Source of the DNA: Azoarcus sp031556475
GTDB taxonomy: Bacteria > Pseudomonadota > Gammaproteobacteria > Burkholderiales > Rhodocyclaceae
DNA: 64,000 nt
Direction of reading: 5' to 3'
NCBI GenBank assembly: GCA_031556475.1
Contig: JAVBSY010000002.1
Coordinates: 1-64,000 of the forward strand
A model generated the notes under the pieces. That model did no database searches. It was not told the DNA's origin and saw only the letters and a list, made by a program, of their open reading frames with translations. The translations under genes were made by a program, and so were the position numbers. Below, in pieces: positions 43,430-52,267 of the stretch. Position 1 is the stretch's first letter. Each line of letters begins with the position of its first letter.

Positions 43430-45304
43430 TCAGGCCCGCTTTGCTGCGCCACCATCGACGACCGTCAGCAACGGGCGGCGCAGCAGCGGCTGGTATTCCT
43501 CGATCCATTGCGCCAACGCGGTTTTTACTTCATCGTCGGACAGAAGACGGGACTGCACCAGCCAAGGCAAGACCGTTTCGAGGAAATTCGACGGCACCTT
43601 GCGCGCTTTTGCCACCCGCAACTTGGGATGTGGCGTCTTCCGCGTATGTTCTTCATCGGCCAGCAGTTCTTCGTACAGTTTCTCGCCAGGACGCAGGCCG
43701 GTGTATTCGATCCGTATATCGTCTTCGGTATAGCCCGACAACCGGATCATGTTGCGCGCCAGATCGACGATGCGGACGGGCTCGCCCATCTCCATGACGA
43801 AAATCTCCCCGCCTTCGCCCATCGTCGCCGCCTGCAGCACCAATTGCACCGCCTCGTCGACAGACATGAAATAGCGGGTAATTTCCGGGTGCGTGACCGT
43901 TACCGGACCGCCACGAGCGATCTGCTCCTGGAAGAGCGGGATGACGCTGCCAGTGCTGCCCAACACATTGCCGAAACGCACCATTTCAAACTGCGTCCGG
44001 TTCGTGCCGCCGTGCATGGCCTGGCAGATCATTTCCGCAAGGCGCTTGGTCGCCCCCATGACATTGGTCGGATTTACCGCCTTGTCGGTCGAAATCAGAA
44101 TGAAGCGCTCGATTTCGAACTCGCACGCCACGCTGCTGAGAATGTAGGTGCCCAGTACGTTGTTCCGCACCGCCTGCCACGCGTTGTCGACTTCCAGCAT
44201 CGGCACATGCTTGTACGCGGCAGCGTGGAACACGATGTGAGGACCATGCTGACGGAATATTTCGCGCAAACGTTCGCGGTCTTTCACGTCGCCCAGAATC
44301 GGCACGACAGGCAAACCCGGACGGTGCTGCCGGCACCACTGTTCGATCGAATACAGCGCGTACTCGCTTTGCTCCAGCAAAACCAGCTTCGCCGGCTGAA
44401 AGCGCGCCAATTGCTGGCACAGTTCGGAGCCGATCGACCCCCCCGCTCCGGTCACAACCACCACTTTGTCTTTGAGCAGCGCCTGTACATGCGGCGTATC
44501 GATCCAGACCGGGTCGCGCCCGAGCAGATCATCGATTTCCACACGGCGGACATGGGAGACCGTAACCAATCCCGCCATCACGTCTTCCACCCGCGGCACC
44601 GTCAGCGCTTCGACCCCCGCCTGCATTGCAAGCTGCGTCGCCACCCGGCGCGCCTCCTCGGATGCGGAGGGAATAGCGAGAATCGCATGCTTGGCATGGT
44701 AATTTCTTGCCACTTCAGCCAAGGCACTTATTGGCCCGAGCACACGGCATCCACCGATATCCCGTCCCCACTTGCCACGATCATCATCGAGCAGGGCAAC
44801 CACTCGCCAGGCGTTGCTCTGGCTCAATTCCCTGACCAGCATCGCCGCCGTCCGCCCCGCGCCGACGACAACGACCGGCCGCCCCGTATCTACCTGACTG
44901 CCATGCAAATGGCCTTCTTTCCATAACCGGTATATCACTCGTCCGCCACCCATGAGCATGATGAGGGACATCGGATAGAGCGCGAACACAGACCGCGGCA
45001 CCGCCGGTTCGGGGTGGAACATGACCACGAACACGGCAAGCGCGAGTACCGAGCCACCTATCGCACGAAGCAGCCGTTTCAGATCGGGCAGACTGGCAAA
45101 CACCCACAGGCCACGGTACAGACCAGCCCAACGGCACAACAGAGCATGAAACGGCAGCAGCCAAAGCGCGCCAGCCCAAAACGTTGCGGAATATTCCGGT
45201 TGCCAAGTGAAATTGAAGCGGAGCAGGAATCCACCCATCCAGGCGACGAGGGCGCATACGAGATCGAAAACGAATACCAGGGCAGAACGATTGATCGCTA
45301 TCAT
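43430..45304 (-). CDS. WbpM/CapD-like UDP-GlcNAc 4,6-dehydratase
   Basis: This 624-residue protein has about four N-terminal membrane helices (to residue 110), a first Rossmann region (VVVVGAGRTAAMLVREL) and a second, catalytic SDR domain from about 280 with VVVTGAGGSIGSELCQQL, HAAAYKHVPMLE and STDKAVNPTNVMGATKR. Such enzymes make UDP-4-keto-6-deoxy-GlcNAc for QuiNAc, FucNAc or related O-antigen sugars. The ATG at 45304 is used; a TTG nine codons upstream is an alternative. It ends a minus-strand set with the WecA-like and reductase genes. Confidence 0.93.
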   Translation of the reverse strand: MIAINRSALVFVFDLVCALVAWMGGFLLRFNFTWQPEYSATFWAGALWLLPFHALLCRWAGLYRGLWVFASLPDLKRLLRAIGGSVLALAVFVVMFHPEPAVPRSVFALYPMSLIMLMGGGRVIYRLWKEGHLHGSQVDTGRPVVVVGAGRTAAMLVRELSQSNAWRVVALLDDDRGKWGRDIGGCRVLGPISALAEVARNYHAKHAILAIPSASEEARRVATQLAMQAGVEALTVPRVEDVMAGLVTVSHVRRVEIDDLLGRDPVWIDTPHVQALLKDKVVVVTGAGGSIGSELCQQLARFQPAKLVLLEQSEYALYSIEQWCRQHRPGLPVVPILGDVKDRERLREIFRQHGPHIVFHAAAYKHVPMLEVDNAWQAVRNNVLGTYILSSVACEFEIERFILISTDKAVNPTNVMGATKRLAEMICQAMHGGTNRTQFEMVRFGNVLGSTGSVIPLFQEQIARGGPVTVTHPEITRYFMSVDEAVQLVLQAATMGEGGEIFVMEMGEPVRIVDLARNMIRLSGYTEDDIRIEYTGLRPGEKLYEELLADEEHTRKTPHPKLRVAKARKVPSNFLETVLPWLVQSRLLSDDEVKTALAQWIEEYQPLLRRPLLTVVDGGAAKRA

Positions 45305-45473
45305 CAAGAATCCGCAATGTATGCGCCACAACCAGAAGAGCGCGCGTTCGGACGGGTCGGAAGCTCCGTTTTTTTCATCTCCGCACCCCGTTTATTTTCA
45401 TCAGTCTTGGCCGGTCGTACTTGACGGTCATTTTCCCAACACCATCGCTCGCATGCCAAACCCATGGCCCACG

Positions 45474-46463
45474 CTAAATCTTCACCCCAGTGCGCGCATT
45501 ATGAGTTCGCCAGCGGCAATCGATCCACAAGCCTAGCGCGAAAATCGCCGCAAAGCAGCTTGCGATTGTAACCGCTCTCGACGCCCCCCTCTCATTCACA
45601 GCCAATAAAGCCCCGCCAGCGCATAAAATCATGACAGAATAATAGACCATCGCGGTCCGCACATGCCCAAAACCACTACGCACCAAACGCTGATAATAGT
45701 GATCGCGGTGCGCCTCCCAAAAACGTTCCCGACGCCAGATCCGGCGCCCCAACGTTACCGATGCATCAGCAATGAACGGGGCAAAGACCACAACAGGGAA
45801 CCAGCCAGGCCAGACACCCGCCGCCCATCCCGCTATGCCGAGCGCACCAGCCATGAAGCCGCATGGAATGGAGCCTGCATCGCCGAGGAAAACACGGCCA
45901 CGCGGAAAATTGAATAATAGAAAACCCGTACTTGCGCCGGCCAATGCAACTGACGCAAACGCCAGGCCGCTTTCCCCCGACAAGGCCGCAGAACAGGCGT
46001 AAGCCAAAAACCCGCTTACCGCCATTCCCCCTGCCATTCCGTTGGAACCATCCATGAAATTGAACAGGTTGATGCCCCAGGCCACGGCAATCGACAGCCC
46101 CACCAGCAAGACGAGCGACGGCCAACCCAGCACACCTCCCAGACAAAGCCCGGCAACGCAAAGGTGCAGCACCAAGCGCAATGCGGAAGGCACCCCCCAG
46201 CGGTCGTCGAAATAGGACACCGCTGCCAGCACCAGGACGCCACCACTCAGCCAGATCCCACCCCCCGTCCACACACCGCACAACAGCGCTGCCGGCACGA
46301 CCCCCCAACCACCAATGCGCGGAATCGGGTGAACGTGCAAGGAACGGTGATTCGGCTCGTCCATGGCAATACGCCACGCCAGGCCCGAACGCAACAGCAG
46401 CGCGATGCCCGCAGCGGAGCACAGTGCCGCGACGACAAAGCGAACGACCGACTCGATCAACAT
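45474..46463 (-). CDS. WecA/WbpL-like initiating glycosyltransferase
   Basis: The 329-residue polytopic protein belongs to the MraY/WecA superfamily (polyprenyl-phosphate sugar-1-P transferases). Motifs are DEPNHRSLHVHPIPRIGG, the aspartate pair in SYFDDRWGVP, NLFNFMDGSNGMAGG, VFLGDAGSIPCGF and HRDHYYQRLVRSGFGH, the histidine loop of the WecA group rather than MraY. It should load the first sugar onto undecaprenyl phosphate for a surface glycan. It overlaps the upstream epimerase by seven bases. Confidence 0.92.
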   Translation of the reverse strand: MLIESVVRFVVAALCSAAGIALLLRSGLAWRIAMDEPNHRSLHVHPIPRIGGWGVVPAALLCGVWTGGGIWLSGGVLVLAAVSYFDDRWGVPSALRLVLHLCVAGLCLGGVLGWPSLVLLVGLSIAVAWGINLFNFMDGSNGMAGGMAVSGFLAYACSAALSGESGLAFASVALAGASTGFLLFNFPRGRVFLGDAGSIPCGFMAGALGIAGWAAGVWPGWFPVVVFAPFIADASVTLGRRIWRRERFWEAHRDHYYQRLVRSGFGHVRTAMVYYSVMILCAGGALLAVNERGASRAVTIASCFAAIFALGLWIDCRWRTHNARTGVKI

Positions 46464-47437
46464 CGCTGCGACGATGCCTGATTGACGGACAACATTTCAC
46501 GCAGCCCCGTGGCTAAATCGATCCGCGCGGACCACCCCATTTCCCGCTGCATCTTCTCCGTCGAGTACCAAGCGGAACCAAGCAGACGATCATAGACTTC
46601 GTGCCCGAAGGGCAAAGACAGGCCGCTGACGGCTGTAGCCAAATCACAACACCACGCCATACCGCGCAGTACCTGCCGTGGAACCCTCACCCGAACCGGC
46701 GGCAAGCCAAGCGCCTCCCGGATGGCGTCATACACGGCACGCCCCGAATAAGCATCGGCATGCGCAAGAATGTAGGCCTCGCACTCCCCTGGCCGCCCGC
46801 CCTGCTCACCCGCCAACCTTAGCGCATCGACCACATCGTCCACATGCACGAACGAGCGGCGGTTCCCTGTCTCCGGCAGGGGAGGAAACGCTCCGCGACG
46901 AATCGCCTCGACCATGCGCGGCAGGTTCCCCCGGCCACCCGCCCCGTAGACCATCGCAGGGCGCAGCGCCACCGCCCTCATGGCGGTACCGCGACAAATT
47001 CGCGCAAGCGCAACTTCCGCCTCGCACTTGGCGCGCCCGTAGTCCGAATCGGGCGGTACCGACCAGGTTTCGTCGATACAGGCATCGCCTCCCGGCCCCA
47101 TGGCCTTCACGCTCGACAACGCCACGAATGCAGTCACGCCGGCCCTGGCCGCCGCTTCGCCAACCACTTTTACCGCGTCGAGATTCCCTGCACGGTTGAG
47201 CGCCGCCATCGCATCCTGCTTCATCCGCATCGCATGGGCAAAACCGGCACAGTGATAAACCGTGGTCACCCCTGTACAGGCACGCGCCGCCGCCGCGGCA
47301 TCACAAATGTCCCCCACGACGGTTTCCACGCCGAGTACCGGCCGCCGGGCGAACGCTCGCACCTCGCGGCCGGAAGCCCGCAACGACGTCAATAAGCGCG
47401 AGCCGATGAAACCCGTCGCGCCCGTAATCAATTCCAT
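46457..47437 (-). CDS. NAD-dependent epimerase/reductase (WbpV-like)
   Basis: The 326-residue extended SDR has ELITGATGFIGSRLL, VYHCAGFAHA, SSVKAMG and YGRAKCEAE (Y-x3-K). The order with a WecA/WbpL-like and a WbpM-like gene matches wbpV-wbpL-wbpM, where WbpV reduces the 4-keto sugar to UDP-QuiNAc/FucNAc. By that analogy it likely supplies the initiating sugar. A GalE-type 4-epimerase activity cannot be ruled out. The ATG at 47437 directly precedes the Rossmann loop. Confidence 0.85.
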   Translation of the reverse strand: MELITGATGFIGSRLLTSLRASGREVRAFARRPVLGVETVVGDICDAAAAARACTGVTTVYHCAGFAHAMRMKQDAMAALNRAGNLDAVKVVGEAAARAGVTAFVALSSVKAMGPGGDACIDETWSVPPDSDYGRAKCEAEVALARICRGTAMRAVALRPAMVYGAGGRGNLPRMVEAIRRGAFPPLPETGNRRSFVHVDDVVDALRLAGEQGGRPGECEAYILAHADAYSGRAVYDAIREALGLPPVRVRVPRQVLRGMAWCCDLATAVSGLSLPFGHEVYDRLLGSAWYSTEKMQREMGWSARIDLATGLREMLSVNQASSQRC

Positions 47438-47441
47438 GCGT

Positions 47442-48272
47442 CTACCACCATTTCCAGCCATGGACAGAAAAAAAACGCACGCCTGAGCGCACGAACAAGC
47501 CCACATGCCGCCAACCCTTCGATGCCGCTCCACCGCCATGGTGGACGATGCGCACGGCCGGCACGCACGCAAGCCGGCCGTATCTGGCTGCCCGCAAGCT
47601 CAGATCAAAATCCTCGAAATACAGGAAATAACGCGGATCGAATCCGCCCAGGCGCAGCAAAACCGACGTTCTGAACAGCATGAAACAGCCACTAACAACG
47701 GTGGGATCCCATAGCACCCCTGTTCCCACATCGCGCATTTCATAATGTTCGATGACATCCGCAAAGCGACGCCGCACCCACACCGGCATGAAGCCGCGCA
47801 GCAGCAAAACCGCCACCGTCGGATAGCGTTTGCACAAGGGTTGCGGACGGCCGTCGTCCCAATGCGCGGAAGGCGACAGCAGAACGCAATCCGGATGGCG
47901 CCGCAGAAAATCGAATGCCTCGTGCAATGCCTCGGGCGCAAGTTCCACATCCGGATTGAGTACGAGATGAAAATGGCTCGTCAATCCAGGCAGCGCCAGA
48001 TCATGGCCGCGCCCGTAGCCCACGTTGCCCTGCCCATGAATGAGATGTACGTCGAACGCAGCCTTCGGCATCTCGGCAAGTTCGGCCAAACCCGTCGTCC
48101 CGGCAGGCGTGTTGTCGATCACGAACAGATCACCGCCCGTCACACCGGCCCGCACGGCGGCCTCCCCCAAAGTCACCAAGGTTCGCCGCAGCAAGGGAAG
48201 GTCAGGGCGATAAACGACGATGCTGACCGAAAATGACGCCCCCTCTCCACCCTCATCCAGGCTAGCGCTCAA
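47442..48272 (-). CDS. GT2 glycosyltransferase, TTG start
   Basis: The GT-A-fold protein contains FSVSIVVYRPDLPLL, VIDNTPAG, GQGNVGYGRGHD, LVLNPDVELAP, VSGCFMLFRTS and YFEDFDLSLRAARYG, typical of rhamnosyl/glycosyltransferases of O-antigen loci. I place the start at the TTG at 48272 because GGGAGA lies five bases upstream and the resulting 276-residue protein starts just before the first strand. An ATG at 48329 would add 19 unlikely residues. It is four bases upstream of the epimerase gene. Confidence 0.83.
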   Translation of the reverse strand: MSASLDEGGEGASFSVSIVVYRPDLPLLRRTLVTLGEAAVRAGVTGGDLFVIDNTPAGTTGLAELAEMPKAAFDVHLIHGQGNVGYGRGHDLALPGLTSHFHLVLNPDVELAPEALHEAFDFLRRHPDCVLLSPSAHWDDGRPQPLCKRYPTVAVLLLRGFMPVWVRRRFADVIEHYEMRDVGTGVLWDPTVVSGCFMLFRTSVLLRLGGFDPRYFLYFEDFDLSLRAARYGRLACVPAVRIVHHGGGAASKGWRHVGLFVRSGVRFFSVHGWKWW

Positions 48273-48421
48273 ACGAATCTCCCAGGATAAAACAACGGTA
48301 AAAATCGGCGCACGATCGCATGACGACACCCCTGCCCCACACCCTTATGCCCCATCATGCTAGATTCTCGTTTTTTTGAGTGCCGAGCAGGACTATCGGT
48401 GCTTGCCCAAGAGCCTGATTC

Positions 48422-51400
48422 ATGACGTTTTCCGGTAACGACCTGCACATCTACGCCCGCAGCATCGATCCCGCACAACGCAGTTCCCTGTCGGTCATCG
48501 CCAGCAACATCCCTCCCGCCGCGCGCGTTCTCGACCTCGGCACCGGCACCGGTGCGCTGGGGAAATACCTGCAGGCACGGCACCCCGGGTTCCTTATCGA
48601 CGGCGTCACCTACAATCGGGAAGAGGCCGCTCAGGCAGCTTCCTATTATCGCCGCATCGAGGTCGACGACCTAGACACCTGCGAGCTTGCGTCCCTGTTT
48701 GACAGGGGCAGTTACGACTGCATCGTTTGCGCCGATGTTCTGGAGCACTTGCGCAACCCTGAACGTATCCTCGAAGCCTGCCGGCAACTGCTCGCCCCCA
48801 ATGGTCGCTTACTGATTTCCGTACCGAACGCCGCCTACTGCGGCCTCATCGCCGAACTACTCGGCGGCGACTTCCGCTACCGTGAAGAAGGTCTGCTCGA
48901 CCACACGCATCTGCGCTTCTTCACACGCCGTTCACTGCTGCGCTTTCTTGCCGATGCGAGCTGGCAAGCCGATACCGTCGAAACAGTCACAATCGACCTG
49001 CACGCTTCCGAATTCCGTTTCCCGTTCGACGCGCTGCCGCCGAGCGTCGCCCGCCACCTGTTGAGCGCACCGGACGCCCTCACCTACCAGTTCATCGCCG
49101 TCGCCCAATACAACCCCGACCAGGCATCCATCACCCACGAGCCGGCCGACGAAACCGCCGCCCTATCCACCGAACATGGCGAAGCCCGTTTCAGCGCCCG
49201 CCTTTACCTCGGCGGCGAACACGGATACACGGAGCACGACAAACTCACCGCCACCGGCATCATCGGGCAAACACGACAAATACTGTCTTTCGCCTTGCCC
49301 GCCACCACACCAACACGCTTGCGCCTCGACCCTGCGGACCGGTCCGGATTCCTCCATCTATACCGGCTACGGCTAAAGAACAGCGTCGGCGAGACCCTCT
49401 GGAGCTGGGAAGCCGGTCCAGGCGCACTGGAAGCATTCGACGCCGCCGAGCACTGTGACATCGCTTTCGGCCAAGCGTGGTATACGACTCAGGCTGCCGT
49501 ACTGCTCCTTTATGGCGACGACCCGCGCATCGAGCTTCCCATACCGGAGCATGCCTTATCCGCCTGTGCCGGCGGCACATTCGAAGCGGAACTGGGTTGG
49601 CCCATGTCGGCGGATTATCTCGCTCTCTCCCATGCGGTCGGCGATTACGCTCACAAACTCGACGAACGCAGCGCGCAACTTTATTCAGCGCAGGTGCAAC
49701 TTCATTCGGTGCAAGCACAAATCCACGATCTTGAGCAAACCCTGCAACACACCCTCGACCAAGCTCGCATTGAAGCCGATCGACAGCGTCTGGACCTCGA
49801 ACGTCAACTTGCAGCCAATGAACGCCAAGCCGAGACACTTCACGCTCTTTCGGCCCAATATCGCAACCTGCAACGCGAAAAGACCCATGTCACAGCCGAG
49901 CGGGATGGCCTTGCGGCCTATCTGCGTGGCATAGAGAATTCCACGGTCTTCCGCGCCACCCGTCCTCTGGTCCGGATCAAAATGTCCATAGATCGTCTGT
50001 TCAGCGGCCGGCAACGCGCCACACAACCATCGGATACCCAGGCAGTACAGCCCCCCGACCGCCCTGTAGACGTCATCGTCCCGGTTTACCGCGGACTCGA
50101 TGACACTCGCCTCTGCATCGAGGCCGCACTCGCCGCCGTCAACCGCACACCATTCCGTCTGGTCGTCATCAACGACGCCAGTCCGGAACAGGAAGTCACC
50201 GACTACCTACGCCAACTCCAAGACGGCGACGAACGTCTGCTGCTGCTCGAAAACGAACGCAACCTCGGCTTCGTCGCCACCGTCAATCGCGGCATGCGGC
50301 TTGCCGCCGACCGCGACGTCGTCCTGCTCAACAGCGATGCCGAAGTCGCCAACGACTGGCTGGATCGTCTGCGCCGCGCAGCCTGGTCCGACCGCCGCGT
50401 GGCCAGCGTCACTCCCTTCTCGAACAACGCCACCATCTGCAGCTATCCGCGCTTCTGCGCCGACAATGAACTACCGCCCGGCTACAACACAGCCGCATTG
50501 GACGCTCTGTTTGCAACCACCAATGCCGGTCAGGTTGAAGACATTCCCACTGCCGTCGGCTTCTGCATGTACATCCGGCGCGACTGCCTGGACGCCATCG
50601 GCTTGTTCGATGTCGAACATTTCGGCAAAGGCTATGGCGAGGAAAACGATTTCTGCATGCGCGCACACAAAATCGGCTGGCGCAACCTGTTCGCGCTCGA
50701 CACCTTTGTTCGGCACGCAGGCGGAGTCAGCTTCGGCGACAGCAAAAGCCCCAGAGAGCGTGAAGCCGGACAGATGCTATTACGGCTGCATCCCGAATAC
50801 GATGCCATTGTTCATGCTCACATCGCCCGCGACCCCGCGCGCGAAGCGCGCCTGGCAGTCGACCTTGCCCGAGTCCGGGCCGCGCATCGTCCCGTCATTC
50901 TGGCCGTGCTGCACGGTCTTGGCGGCGGTACCGAACGCCACGTCACAGAACTCGCAGCCCATCTGAACGGACATGCAAGCTTCTTCACCCTGCGCCCAGG
51001 CACGAACGGCGATACGCTACTAGAACTCATCGGCCCCGGCGAAGCTTTTCAACTCGCCTTTCGTCTACCCGAGGAGTTCGATAGTCTGCTCGACGCTCTG
51101 CGTGGCGTCGGCATCGCACACGTCCACTATCACCACCTGCTCGGCCATTCCCCGCTGGTGCGTGACATCCCCAACCGCCTCGGCCTCGCTTTCGATTTCA
51201 CCGCTCACGATTTCTACACGCTTTGCCCGCAAATCTCGCTCACCGACCACAACAACCGTTATTGCGGCGAGTCCGGCCCTCAACAATGCCACAACTGCCT
51301 GCGCCGCACCCCCGCCCCGGATGGCTCCAGCATCGAAACCTGGCGTTCGAACTGGCGCAACTGGCTCAGCCGCGCCCGCTACGTTTTCGCCCCAAGCCGT

Positions 51401-52267
51401 GATACCGCGCAACGCATCGCGGCACTCGCCCCCCTGGCCAAAGTCATTCCATTGCCGCACACCGATATCGACGCGATCAGCGCGCTGCCCACCCCCATGC
51501 CGCGCCGCCTCGATGATAGCCAACCATTGCGCATTGCCGTCATCGGCGCGCTCAGCCCGATCAAGGGAGCCGATCTGCTCGAAGCCGCCGCCATCGAGGC
51601 AGCACGCGGCAAACATCCGATCGAATTTCATCTGCTGGGCTACGCTTACCGCAAACTACGTACTCAGCCCCGCGCATGCTTGACAGTACATGGCCCCTAC
51701 GAAGAGAAAGATCTTCCCGAGCTGCTCGACTGGCTCAAACCGGATCTTGTCTGGTTTCCGGCGCAGTGGCCCGAGACCTACAGCTACACCCTGAGCGCCT
51801 GCTTGCTGCATGGATTACCGGTCGCCGTCACCGATCTCGGCGCCTGCCGGGAACGGCTCGCAGAACGCGCCTGGAGCTGGGTCCGCCCATGGCAGATCCC
51901 TCACACCGAATGGATCGAATTCTTCACCACGATACGGCGGACACACTTCATTACCGGACAAGCCCCGCAACCGCCGCACTCCGTCCCCCGCTCAGCCCCC
52001 GTTTCCGAACCAATGCCGGAGCTTTCTTACCATAGCGACTACCTGTCGAACATCGCATTTACGATAAACGCCCCCACCCTTAGCACGGCCTTTCTTGCCC
52101 AGCATCGCCGCATGCGCCTGACGGGCATTGCCGCCGCGCGCAACAGAATCAAACAGCATATACTGCACCAACTCGTTCACCTGCGCGGTGCGCCCCCATT
52201 GCAGGGTATCGTGCGCCGCATCCCACTACGCTGGCAGTCACACCTCAAGAGCTGGCTGTTGCGCTGA
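48422..52267 (+). CDS. Fused methyltransferase-coiled coil-GT2-GT4 polysaccharide assembly protein
   Basis: This 1281-residue cytoplasmic protein joins several activities. Residues about 20-230 form a class I SAM methyltransferase (VLDLGTGTGALGKYL, CADVLEHL). About 250-400 are beta-rich (LYLGGEHGY, RLRLDPADRSGFLHLYRLRL) and may bind sugar. About 410-500 form a coiled coil. About 548-790 are a GT2 domain (VDVIVPVYRG, LLNSDAEV, GYGEENDFCMRA). About 823-1180 are a GT4-like domain (HGLGGGTERHV, ALSPIKGADLL, PETYSYTLSACLLHGLPVAV) with four cysteines at 935, 948, 956 and 959. It is divergent from the preceding GT2 gene and meets the acyltransferase gene tail to tail. By analogy with WbdA/WbdD it may extend and methyl-cap an exported glycan; this is inference. 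Confidence 0.9.
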   Translation: MTFSGNDLHIYARSIDPAQRSSLSVIASNIPPAARVLDLGTGTGALGKYLQARHPGFLIDGVTYNREEAAQAASYYRRIEVDDLDTCELASLFDRGSYDCIVCADVLEHLRNPERILEACRQLLAPNGRLLISVPNAAYCGLIAELLGGDFRYREEGLLDHTHLRFFTRRSLLRFLADASWQADTVETVTIDLHASEFRFPFDALPPSVARHLLSAPDALTYQFIAVAQYNPDQASITHEPADETAALSTEHGEARFSARLYLGGEHGYTEHDKLTATGIIGQTRQILSFALPATTPTRLRLDPADRSGFLHLYRLRLKNSVGETLWSWEAGPGALEAFDAAEHCDIAFGQAWYTTQAAVLLLYGDDPRIELPIPEHALSACAGGTFEAELGWPMSADYLALSHAVGDYAHKLDERSAQLYSAQVQLHSVQAQIHDLEQTLQHTLDQARIEADRQRLDLERQLAANERQAETLHALSAQYRNLQREKTHVTAERDGLAAYLRGIENSTVFRATRPLVRIKMSIDRLFSGRQRATQPSDTQAVQPPDRPVDVIVPVYRGLDDTRLCIEAALAAVNRTPFRLVVINDASPEQEVTDYLRQLQDGDERLLLLENERNLGFVATVNRGMRLAADRDVVLLNSDAEVANDWLDRLRRAAWSDRRVASVTPFSNNATICSYPRFCADNELPPGYNTAALDALFATTNAGQVEDIPTAVGFCMYIRRDCLDAIGLFDVEHFGKGYGEENDFCMRAHKIGWRNLFALDTFVRHAGGVSFGDSKSPREREAGQMLLRLHPEYDAIVHAHIARDPAREARLAVDLARVRAAHRPVILAVLHGLGGGTERHVTELAAHLNGHASFFTLRPGTNGDTLLELIGPGEAFQLAFRLPEEFDSLLDALRGVGIAHVHYHHLLGHSPLVRDIPNRLGLAFDFTAHDFYTLCPQISLTDHNNRYCGESGPQQCHNCLRRTPAPDGSSIETWRSNWRNWLSRARYVFAPSRDTAQRIAALAPLAKVIPLPHTDIDAISALPTPMPRRLDDSQPLRIAVIGALSPIKGADLLEAAAIEAARGKHPIEFHLLGYAYRKLRTQPRACLTVHGPYEEKDLPELLDWLKPDLVWFPAQWPETYSYTLSACLLHGLPVAVTDLGACRERLAERAWSWVRPWQIPHTEWIEFFTTIRRTHFITGQAPQPPHSVPRSAPVSEPMPELSYHSDYLSNIAFTINAPTLSTAFLAQHRRMRLTGIAAARNRIKQHILHQLVHLRGAPPLQGIVRRIPLRWQSHLKSWLLR

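Noticed and set aside
42941..44926. 661-codon plus-strand open frame
   Set aside because: It is antisense to apaH and the WbpM-like gene, both with clear family motifs.
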